Below are positions 6,977 through 12,443 of a stretch of DNA of 12,443 nucleotides, piece by piece (the first letter of the stretch is position 1; each line of letters starts with the position of its first letter). Source of the DNA: Flavobacteriales bacterium UBA5871. GTDB lineage: Bacteria > Bacteroidota > Bacteroidia > Flavobacteriales_D > Crocinitomicaceae. Under the pieces are notes generated by a model that had not been told where the DNA came from, did no database searches, and saw nothing but the letters and a program-made list of their open reading frames with translations. The translations under genes were made by a program, and so were the position numbers. The stretch is from the NCBI GenBank assembly GCA_002432085.1, contig DJFN01000251.1, positions 831 to 13,273 on the forward strand, written 5' to 3'.

Positions 6977-7642
6977 TCAGGCTACTTCACTTTGAAGTCT
7001 CTTATAAGTTTTCCAATTCCCTGAATGATATTCTTTTAACGCCGCCCGGACCAGTTTCAGATCCTGCTGATAGAATTGCTTTTGTTCTTCATCCGCCAGT
7101 GGGCTATACAACTGCTTTAAAAGATATTGCTCTTCCTCGCGTAAAAAACGATGGGCTCGCTGTTTCTCACCTTCTTTATTATATAACCACGCCAGGCGAT
7201 GTTTGAACGCGATAGGCGCTTCCGGATGTTCCTTATCCATATTAAATTTCAGGCAAAACATCGTGGAATCCTTTAATTGGGCTCCGATCAAAACCAGCAC
7301 AAAAAATAAGCTGATCATCCAGAAACGCGACGTAAGCCTGAATTTGTTTTTTCGCCAATACCAGAAGAAGCCGCACGAAACAATCAATGCAATAATTGAT
7401 ATAAGCGTTTCGCCCGGCCAGAATGACCAGATCATCGTATAGGCTAGTCCGAGCAACAATAATGCGATCGCTCCGAATAATCTTATGAGATGAGTACGAT
7501 CTATGATGGTAAGAATTCCCTGTGCCACGACGTCGGCGAGCAGAAGCATCAATCCAAAGAAGAGGAAAAAGATCTGCGATGTCCAATATGTCTGTGCATA
7601 GACAACGGTTAAGATCACAAAGAACAGAAATCCAAAATACAT
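6977..7642 (-). CDS. Five-TM membrane protein, paralogue of its upstream neighbour
   Basis: The 221-residue protein is not assigned to a known family. It has about five membrane segments (2-16, 22-46, 53-72, 79-96, 107-122), followed by a soluble, charged, helical C-terminal part (123-221). That part carries HPEAPIAFKHRLAWLYNKEG (139-158), followed by an Arg/Glu/Gln-rich helix. The whole layout, including C130, aligns residue for residue up to about position 158 with the product of the upstream gene, so the two arose by tandem duplication. The start is the ATG at 7640-7642, seven bases after the upstream stop codon, so the two are probably one operon and may form a hetero-oligomer. Function unknown. 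Confidence 0.75.
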   Translation of the reverse strand: MYFGFLFFVILTVVYAQTYWTSQIFFLFFGLMLLLADVVAQGILTIIDRTHLIRLFGAIALLLLGLAYTMIWSFWPGETLISIIALIVSCGFFWYWRKNKFRLTSRFWMISLFFVLVLIGAQLKDSTMFCLKFNMDKEHPEAPIAFKHRLAWLYNKEGEKQRAHRFLREEEQYLLKQLYSPLADEEQKQFYQQDLKLVRAALKEYHSGNWKTYKRLQSEVA

Positions 7643-7649
7643 GCTGTAT

Positions 7650-8336
7650 TTATTCCAATCGAAAATCTTCAGGAGCCATCGGTCGGTAATCCGTCCAGCC
7701 GCCTTTTATAAGCTGATCGAGTGCTGCATTGACGATCAGCTCATTCTCTTCAAAATCCTTGATAAGATAAGCGTCCGGACGTTGCTCTTTCGCCAAGTAG
7801 GCTTGCTTCGCTTCGATATTCTGTTTTTCCTGCAGCAATAAGCGCATGGCAGCCTCGCGGTTCCCTTCGCGGTTGTATCTCCATGCGAGCTCATGCAGTA
7901 TGAATATCGGTGCGTCGGGCCTGTGCGGATCGATATCGTTCTTCATGCAGTAGAAAGTCGAGGGCTTCATGGAAAGAAAAGCCGACAGAACGATAAAAAC
8001 GGTGAGTACGACTCCGAATCGCAGGTTGAGCTTGCGTTTGGCAATGAACCAATAGACGATAAATGCCAGTGCCACGATCGCTCCGAAACAGCTCATGACA
8101 AAACCACCCGGCCAGCTGAGCCAGAAGAACAGGTAACCTATGCTCAGAAAGAACAATGCCAGCGCGCCGAGCAAGGTCGAAAAATGTGTTCGCTTCATCA
8201 ATACGCGAATGAATTGGATGAGCACATCTACGGTCGCGATAAGGAAACCCGCTATGACAGCCAGACTCGTAAGCGGCCAGTGTAAACGAGAAGAAACGAA
8301 GGCAAGGATGATGAGCAACAAATAGACTATGGGCAT
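7650..8336 (-). CDS. Five-TM membrane protein, first gene of a paralogous pair
   Basis: The 228-residue protein starts at the ATG 8334-8336. An in-frame TTG ten codons upstream (8364-8366) is rejected because it lies inside a perfect TATATTTG -7 box. Predicted membrane segments are at about 2-16, 22-46, 54-74, 79-97 and 107-122. A charged helical C-terminal part follows, with HRPDAPIFILHELAWRYNRE (138-157) and a Gln/Glu-rich helix (168-185). C130 and the motif xPxAPIxxxHxLAWxYNxEG are shared with the downstream paralogue. No catalytic residues are recognisable and no known family was identified. The motif followed by helices might be part of a short helical-hairpin repeat, but this is only a guess. 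It shares an operon with the 221-residue paralogue. Confidence 0.75.
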   Translation of the reverse strand: MPIVYLLLIILAFVSSRLHWPLTSLAVIAGFLIATVDVLIQFIRVLMKRTHFSTLLGALALFFLSIGYLFFWLSWPGGFVMSCFGAIVALAFIVYWFIAKRKLNLRFGVVLTVFIVLSAFLSMKPSTFYCMKNDIDPHRPDAPIFILHELAWRYNREGNREAAMRLLLQEKQNIEAKQAYLAKEQRPDAYLIKDFEENELIVNAALDQLIKGGWTDYRPMAPEDFRLE

Positions 8337-8363
8337 GTTGAAATGGTGTTTCGGGTTTGAAAT

Positions 8364-8371
8364 CAAATATA
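8364..8371 (-). promoter_or_regulatory. Bacteroidota -7 box of the membrane-protein pair
   Basis: On the minus strand the sequence is TATATTTG, a full match to TAnnTTTG. It lies 27 bp upstream of the ATG at 8336, giving a short leader. A -33 TTTG element is not visible. The AGTT-word array begins just seven bases upstream of the box, where the -33 region should lie. Confidence 0.6.
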
Positions 8372-8377
8372 GGGTTT

Positions 8378-8466
8378 AGTTGGGAGTTTTTTAGTTGTGT
8401 GAGTTGGAAGTTAGAAGTTATTGAAGACCAACTCGCAACTAATAACTCAACAACTTCCAACTCCGC
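8378..8466. repeat. Inverted array of AGTT/AACT heptamer words
   Basis: Six left-hand units begin with AGTT (8378-8423) and five right-hand units begin with AACT (8430-8466), mostly 7-8 nt long. The two sides are complementary: GAGTTGGAAGTT (8401-8412) pairs perfectly with AACTTCCAACTC (8452-8463), and GTTATT pairs with AATAAC further in. The loop is about 18 nt. The array lies between the yqeY terminator and the promoter of the membrane-protein pair. Its function is unknown. Confidence 0.75.
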
Positions 8467-8474
8467 GCAGCGGC

Positions 8475-8510
8475 AAAGAAAAATCCCCTCCGCCGAAACA
8501 GAAGGGATTC
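8475..8510 (-). terminator. Intrinsic terminator after yqeY
   Basis: On the minus strand GAGGGGATT pairs with AATCCCTTC (8482-8490 with 8501-8509, one mismatch) around a 10-nt loop. It is followed by a T-rich run (TTTTTCTTTG). It lies about 50 bp past the yqeY stop and fits an intrinsic terminator ending the division cluster transcript. Confidence 0.65.
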
Positions 8511-8561
8511 TCAACAATAAAAAACAAAGTCTAAGGGACTCGGTTTAGAATAAAGCCATGT

Positions 8562-9011
8562 TTATTTTGCCGCAAGGGCTTCTTTTACCAGCTCGGCAAT
8601 GCGTTTGCCGTCTGCTTTCCCGGCCAGCTGACCGGAGATTGGTCCCATGACTTTGCCCATGTCCTGCGGACCGGTTGCGCCAACGGCAGCGATCTTGGCA
8701 GCAATAGCCGCACGGATCGCGTCGTCACTCATCATTTCGGGAAGGTAGACCTCGATAATCTTTGCCTGCTGTAATTCAGGCTCGGCGAGATCTTCGCGGT
8801 TTTGTTCTTTGTAGATGCCATAAGCTTCCATACGCTGTTTATGCAGCTTCATGATCACTTTCATAGCGGCCTCTTCGGTAACGGCACCCGCTCCGGAAGT
8901 TGCTTCAAGCATGAACTTGGCTTTGATGTCACGCAAGGTTTCGAGCTTGAGCTTGTCCTTGGCGAGCATTGCCTGCTTGATATCGTTATTGATACGTTCG
9001 GTTAACGTCAT
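8562..9011 (-). CDS. yqeY: GatB/YqeY domain-containing protein
   Basis: The 149-residue protein is a single YqeY-type domain of normal length. The N-terminal helical part begins MTLTERINNDIKQAMLAKDK and contains LETLRDIKAKF (23-33). The second helical bundle contains IIEVYLPEMMSDDAIRAAI (85-103) and ends with the family-typical DMGKVMGPISGQLAGKADGK (117-136). The domain resembles the tail domain of GatB in the tRNA-dependent amidotransferase, so a link to tRNA or aminoacyl-tRNA is often assumed, but the free-standing protein has no settled function. It lies 103 bp downstream of ftsZ on the same strand, an order known in Bacteroidota, and is followed by a terminator. The spacer from ftsZ holds an inverted octamer array. 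Confidence 0.93.
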   Translation of the reverse strand: MTLTERINNDIKQAMLAKDKLKLETLRDIKAKFMLEATSGAGAVTEEAAMKVIMKLHKQRMEAYGIYKEQNREDLAEPELQQAKIIEVYLPEMMSDDAIRAAIAAKIAAVGATGPQDMGKVMGPISGQLAGKADGKRIAELVKEALAAK

Positions 9012-9021
9012 TTTTTCTGGA

Positions 9022-9111
9022 TTTTAAGATTTCAGAGTTTCAGGATGTCAGGAAAAGAGAACAAGACACCAGCATTTCTCCTGATGTCCTGACGTCTTGC
9101 TATCCTGAAGT
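9022..9111. repeat. Inverted array of octamers (NNNTCAGG) between ftsZ and yqeY
   Basis: The right side consists of consecutive 8-nt units: CCTGATGT, CCTGACGT, CTTGCTAT and CCTGAAGT (9080-9111). The left side has the same word in opposite orientation: TTTTAAGA, TTTCAGAG, TTTCAGGA and TGTCAGGA (9022-9053). The inner parts pair over 12 of 14 positions (9040-9053 with 9079-9092) around a 25-nt loop. No T-run follows on the minus strand, so this is not a plain terminator. Confidence 0.75.
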
Positions 9112-9114
9112 CTC

Positions 9115-10674
9115 TTAATCTACGTTATCGTGTAAGAAGGAGTTGTTCGTGCGCAGCCCGGAACCGTTTTCGTCTTCGGACAGACCGTAGCGGCTCACTT
9201 TCTGCTCGGAGCTTTTGGAGATGTTCTCCAGGTGGATGTTACGGCGTACGTAAGCCGGCTCATCTTCGAGCTCTTTCAATCCTTCCGCTTTTTTCAGCTT
9301 GATGTTGTATTGCTGGATGCGCTCCATACGCTCCGAAGCACGACGCTGAATTTCTTCCGGCGACAACGGTGCTTTGGTTTGTACGTTTTCAAGCGTATTC
9401 TTTTGCTCATCTTCGTCTTCGAGGAAGAAACGCGTTACTTCTTCTTTTTCTTCAACCACAGGCTGTGCTGCTACAGGGGCCGGAGCTGTTTTCTCAGGCT
9501 CCATATCCCAGTCGAAGTTCAGAGCGTTCTGATCAACCGGTGTTGCGACAGGCTCCACAATCGGCGTTGCTTCTGTTTTCAGGAACGGCTCTTCGGATAC
9601 TTCTTCTTTCTCCACGACTTGTGTAGGCGAAGTCAGCGGTGCCTTGATCTCGTTGCGCGGCTCTTCTTCGAGTGTACGAACGGTGCGCTCAGGCGCTTTC
9701 TCGAAACCCGTTACCGGTGATGAATGAAAACCCGTCGCGATGAGCGTTACGCTGAGCTTGCTGCCCAATGTAGCGTCGTAACCATGACCCCAGATCACAT
9801 CGGCTGTAGAACCGGCTTCTTCCTGGATGTAGTCGGTGATCTCGGAGATTTCGTCCATCGTTACATCGGAATCGCCGTAAGTGATGTTGAGGAGCACGTA
9901 GTTCGCGCCCTGGATGTTGTTGTCGTTCAACAGCGGTGAGTTCAGCGCCTCGCGAACTGCTACGATCGCACGGTCGTCGCCTTCAGCGGATGCAGATCCC
10001 ATGATGGCTACGCCGCTGTCTTTCATAACGGTGTTCACGTCGTTGAAGTCCACGTTGATCGCTCCGGTAACGGAAATCACTTCAGCGATGCCCTTGGCAG
10101 CTGTCGAGAGTACGTTATCAGCTTTCGCGAAAGCATTTACCAGCGACAGGTTGCCGGAGATTTCACGCAGGCGCTCGTTGTTGATCACCAGAAGTGTGTC
10201 AACGTTCTCACGCATCTGCTCGAGTCCGAGCTCGGCTTGCTGACGACGCTTGCGGCCTTCGAAGCTGAACGGAACGGTTACGATACCAACTGTCAGGATG
10301 CCCAGCTGTTTCGCTACATGAGCGATCACCGGTGCGGCACCTGTTCCGGTTCCACCACCCATTCCGGCCGTTACGAATACCATTTTGGTTCCGCCGGCGA
10401 GCAATTCGCGGATCTCTTCAATATTTTCGACAGCAGCGTTGCGACCGATCTCCGGAATAGAACCCGCACCGCGACCTTCCGTGAGGCTTGGCCCCAGCTG
10501 GATTTTCAGCGGCACAGGAGAAATGTCCAGCGCTTGTCTGTCGGTGTTGCAGACGATGAAGTCCACACCTTTGATTCCTAGATTGTACATGTGGTTGACA
10601 GCGTTGCTACCGCCTCCACCTACACCGATCACCTTAATGATGGATGTGTTTCCTTTTGGCAAATCGAATTCCAT
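9115..10674 (-). CDS. ftsZ: Cell division GTPase FtsZ
   Basis: FtsZ polymerises in the cytoplasm with GTP to form the division ring. The 519-residue protein shows GVGGGGSNAV (17-26), the tubulin signature GGGTGTGA (106-113) and the T7 loop NVDFNDVNTVM (207-217), with D209 and D212 for GTP hydrolysis. The fold ends near 318. A long linker of about 150 residues follows, rich in Glu, Pro and Val, then a charged helix (438-470). EPAYVRRN (472-479) resembles the FtsA/ZipA-binding peptide of other FtsZ proteins, and beyond it lies a 40-residue tail ending NNSFLHDNVD. The start is ATG at 10672-10674. It lies 99 bp after ftsA on the same strand and is probably cotranscribed with it. Confidence 0.98.
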   Translation of the reverse strand: MEFDLPKGNTSIIKVIGVGGGGSNAVNHMYNLGIKGVDFIVCNTDRQALDISPVPLKIQLGPSLTEGRGAGSIPEIGRNAAVENIEEIRELLAGGTKMVFVTAGMGGGTGTGAAPVIAHVAKQLGILTVGIVTVPFSFEGRKRRQQAELGLEQMRENVDTLLVINNERLREISGNLSLVNAFAKADNVLSTAAKGIAEVISVTGAINVDFNDVNTVMKDSGVAIMGSASAEGDDRAIVAVREALNSPLLNDNNIQGANYVLLNITYGDSDVTMDEISEITDYIQEEAGSTADVIWGHGYDATLGSKLSVTLIATGFHSSPVTGFEKAPERTVRTLEEEPRNEIKAPLTSPTQVVEKEEVSEEPFLKTEATPIVEPVATPVDQNALNFDWDMEPEKTAPAPVAAQPVVEEKEEVTRFFLEDEDEQKNTLENVQTKAPLSPEEIQRRASERMERIQQYNIKLKKAEGLKELEDEPAYVRRNIHLENISKSSEQKVSRYGLSEDENGSGLRTNNSFLHDNVD

Positions 10675-10728
10675 GTGCTTTGTTTTTATTGTTGTGCTTT
10701 ATTTCCTAATTATCCATTATGAATGCGC

Positions 10729-10771
10729 AATTATAAAGCCTTGATAATTTATAATTGTTCCATTTATAATT
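10729..10771. repeat. AT-rich inverted and direct repeat between ftsA and ftsZ
   Basis: AATTATAAA (10729-10737) is a perfect inverted match to TTTATAATT (10748-10756), and the latter recurs directly at 10763-10771 (ATTTATAATT, 15-bp period). Related words continue leftwards (AATTATCC, ATTATGAA from 10709). It sits in the spacer of the ftsA-ftsZ transcript. It may be a message-structure or processing site or a decayed repeat; function unknown. Confidence 0.6.
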
Positions 10772-10773
10772 CT

Positions 10774-12066
10774 TTATAAGTCGTCTTCCGCGAACCAGTT
10801 CTTACTTTTCGTAATGATGGTATCGAAGAAGGAACCACGCGACTTGTTCGAATGGGTCTTCACCTGTCCGACAGCCGGCTCTGTGTGTTGTTTTACCGAT
10901 TCAACGCCTTCGAATCCTTTCATAACGAGTCCGATACCGGTTGCGTACATCGGGCTGGCGATGCTGTCGATCGTATTCGTGTTCGCCAGGTGCTCGGTCG
11001 GCAAGCCAACGCGCGTCGTCATTCCGGTGATGAACTCGAAGAGCTGCGTAATGTGCTTCAGCTGGGCTCCACCACCCGTTACCACGATTCCTGCGATGAG
11101 CTTTTTCTCGTAGCCGGAGTTGCGGATCTCGTAGTACACGTGCTCGATGATCTCTTCCATACGCGCCTGGATGATGCTTGCCAGGTTGCGCAGCGTGATC
11201 TCTTTCGGATCGCGGCCACGAAGTCCCGGAATGCACACCACTTCGCTTTCCTGACTTTCGGATGCCAAAGCCGAGCCGAATTTCACTTTCAGCGCTTCGG
11301 CATGGCGACGCAGGATCGTACAGCCTTCCTTGATATCGTCGGTGATCACATTTCCTCCGAACGGGATAACCGCCGTATGACGGATCACGCCTTCGTGGAA
11401 AATAGCCACGTCGGTTGTTCCACCACCGATATCCACAAGCACAACGCCCGCTTCTTTTTCCTCGGAGCTCAGTACCGCATCGGCTGAAGCGATCGGCTCG
11501 AGAATGATGTCTTTCACTTCCAGTCCTGCTTTCTGAACGCATTTGTTGATGTTCATCGCAGCGTTGATGTGACCGGTAATGATGTGGAAATTGGCTTCCA
11601 GACGACGTCCCGACATACCGATCGGATCGAGAATGCCCTGTTCGTTGTCGACAATATATTCCTGCGGCAATACGTGGATGATTTCCTCACCCGGCTGCAT
11701 CACCAGTTTGTACATATCTTCGATCAGCGCGTCGATGTCTGCCTGGCTGATCTCGCTGTCCATAGAGCTGCGGGTGTAAATACCGCGGTGCTGAAGACTC
11801 TTGATGTGCTGGCCGGCGATACCGACGTTCACAATGCGGATGATCAGGTCGGCGTCAACACGATCCTGTGCTTCCTCGACAGCTGCCTTGATGGATTGCA
11901 CGGTCTTCTCGATGTTCGACACGATACCGCGCGACACGCCAAGCGATTCGCTTTTTCCCATGGAAATGATCTCGATTTTACCGTGCTCATTTTTGGTACC
12001 CACGAGGCATGCAATCTTGGTTGTCCCGATATCCAATCCAACTACGATCGTTTTTGACTTTGACAT
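10774..12066 (-). CDS. ftsA: Cell division protein FtsA
   Basis: FtsA is the actin-like ATPase that anchors FtsZ filaments to the inner membrane. The 430-residue protein has the actin-family nucleotide motifs: phosphate-1 GLDIGTTKIACLVG (10-23), phosphate-2 VDIGGGTTDVAIF (211-223) and adenosine motif VVTGGGAQLKHI (328-339). The FtsA-specific 1C domain lies between about 85 and 165. The C-terminal segment GSFFDTIITKSKNWF (411-425) fits the amphipathic membrane-targeting helix, preceded by a short flexible stretch. Length is normal for the family. The ATG at 12064-12066 starts five bases after the ftsQ stop codon, so the two are cotranscribed and perhaps translationally coupled. Confidence 0.98.
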   Translation of the reverse strand: MSKSKTIVVGLDIGTTKIACLVGTKNEHGKIEIISMGKSESLGVSRGIVSNIEKTVQSIKAAVEEAQDRVDADLIIRIVNVGIAGQHIKSLQHRGIYTRSSMDSEISQADIDALIEDMYKLVMQPGEEIIHVLPQEYIVDNEQGILDPIGMSGRRLEANFHIITGHINAAMNINKCVQKAGLEVKDIILEPIASADAVLSSEEKEAGVVLVDIGGGTTDVAIFHEGVIRHTAVIPFGGNVITDDIKEGCTILRRHAEALKVKFGSALASESQESEVVCIPGLRGRDPKEITLRNLASIIQARMEEIIEHVYYEIRNSGYEKKLIAGIVVTGGGAQLKHITQLFEFITGMTTRVGLPTEHLANTNTIDSIASPMYATGIGLVMKGFEGVESVKQHTEPAVGQVKTHSNKSRGSFFDTIITKSKNWFAEDDL

Positions 12067-12071
12067 GGCGC

Positions 12072-12443
12072 TTAATTTTCCTGTTCTTCTGTTCGTTTCT
12101 TACACACAATCTGGTTTCTGAATTTCAGATTGATGGTTTCGTATTTGTTCCAGCCTTCGTAGGGGAGACCTTCCCGGTAAAAGACTTTCAGCTTGTCCAT
12201 TTTCTCCTTCACTTCTGCATCCGTGCGGGCACCTCCGAAAATGATCCTGTGGTTGCCTACCTGGGGTATCAGCACGAAATCACCGCCTGTTGTGCGGTGG
12301 ACCTGGCTGATTTGAGCCCGCAGAAAGGGATCATGACAAACATAATTTGAAATTCGATAGATATCATCCAGCAATCGAATACTTTTCAATGAATCATTGT
12401 TAATAATTTCATCCACGGTTAACGTGTCGGCACGGTCGGGAAT
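12072..12443 (-). CDS. ftsQ: Cell division protein FtsQ, C-terminal part (cut by window edge)
   Basis: The frame is open from the window edge to TAA at 12072-12074, giving the last 123 residues. The N-terminal cytoplasmic tail, membrane anchor and POTRA region lie outside. The visible part belongs to the periplasmic beta domain. It contains GGDFVLIPQVGNHRIIFGG, a lysine-rich helix with KLKVFYREGLP, and WNKYETINLKFRNQIVCKK before the stop, all typical of Bacteroidota FtsQ. FtsQ links early and late divisome proteins through FtsL and FtsB. A GTG at 12414-12416 is only an internal valine codon. The position directly before ftsA supports the call. Confidence 0.93.
   Translation of the reverse strand: MPDRADTLTVDEIINNDSLKSIRLLDDIYRISNYVCHDPFLRAQISQVHRTTGGDFVLIPQVGNHRIIFGGARTDAEVKEKMDKLKVFYREGLPYEGWNKYETINLKFRNQIVCKKRTEEQEN

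Noticed and set aside
8364..8366. TTG start for the upstream membrane protein (238 residues)
   Set aside because: The codon lies inside a perfect TATATTTG promoter box, and the ATG at 8334-8336 gives a normal membrane-protein start.
9232..9720. 162-codon open frame opposite ftsZ
   Set aside because: It lies wholly antisense to ftsZ, its translation is low-complexity (Phe, Arg and Cys runs mirroring the Glu-rich linker), and it matches no family.
10852..11487. 211-codon open frame opposite ftsA, and similar long frames at 11569-12057
   Set aside because: They are antisense to the certain ftsA gene, and the predicted proteins are compositionally odd with no motifs. They are by-products of ftsA codon usage.

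Overview
The window looks like chromosomal DNA from a member of the Bacteroidota, most likely a Flavobacteriales-type organism. Four things point there. One secreted protein ends in a type IX secretion (T9SS) C-terminal sorting domain. Perfect TAnnTTTG -7 promoter boxes occur and there are no clear Shine-Dalgarno sequences. The FtsQ, FtsA and FtsZ proteins have the Bacteroidota form, including an FtsZ tail ending in HDNVD. The gene order ftsQ-ftsA-ftsZ-yqeY is one known in this phylum. No mobile element, CRISPR array, rRNA or tRNA was found.

Left part (1-5204, mixed strands). A SAM-methyltransferase-like gene (238-1008, -) diverges from a TetR-family regulator (1105-1725, +). Between them lie two 18-bp direct repeats, 16/18 identical and 29 bp apart, one of which covers a -7 box for the methyltransferase. 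This reads as a small self-contained regulatory unit. Next are a DUF4328 membrane protein (1842-2534, +) and a minus-strand row: a predicted metal-dependent phosphodiesterase/phosphatase (3456-4400), a small secreted protein of unknown function (3091-3405) and a GNAT acetyltransferase (2575-3057). A plus-strand lipoprotein gene with a C-terminal DUF5329-like domain (4551-5204) is broken by one in-frame TGA at codon 38.

Right part (5205-12443, all minus strand). In the direction of transcription, starting from the right edge, this holds the end of ftsQ, then ftsA, ftsZ and yqeY (a cell-division cluster). A terminator follows, then a two-gene operon of paralogous membrane proteins of unknown function (7650-8336 and 6977-7642). 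Last is a 531-residue T9SS cargo protein with two choice-of-anchor-J-like domains around a fibronectin type III domain. Its stop codon directly abuts the stop of the DUF5329 gene.

The most unusual feature is in the spacers. Several contain short arrays of degenerate 7-9-nt words, with a different word in each array. In at least two spacers (8378-8466 and 9022-9111) the words run in opposite orientation on the two sides, so the array can fold into a long imperfect hairpin. The remaining spacers, including 6801-6976, are all shorter than 300 bp, and I see nothing else recognisable in them.
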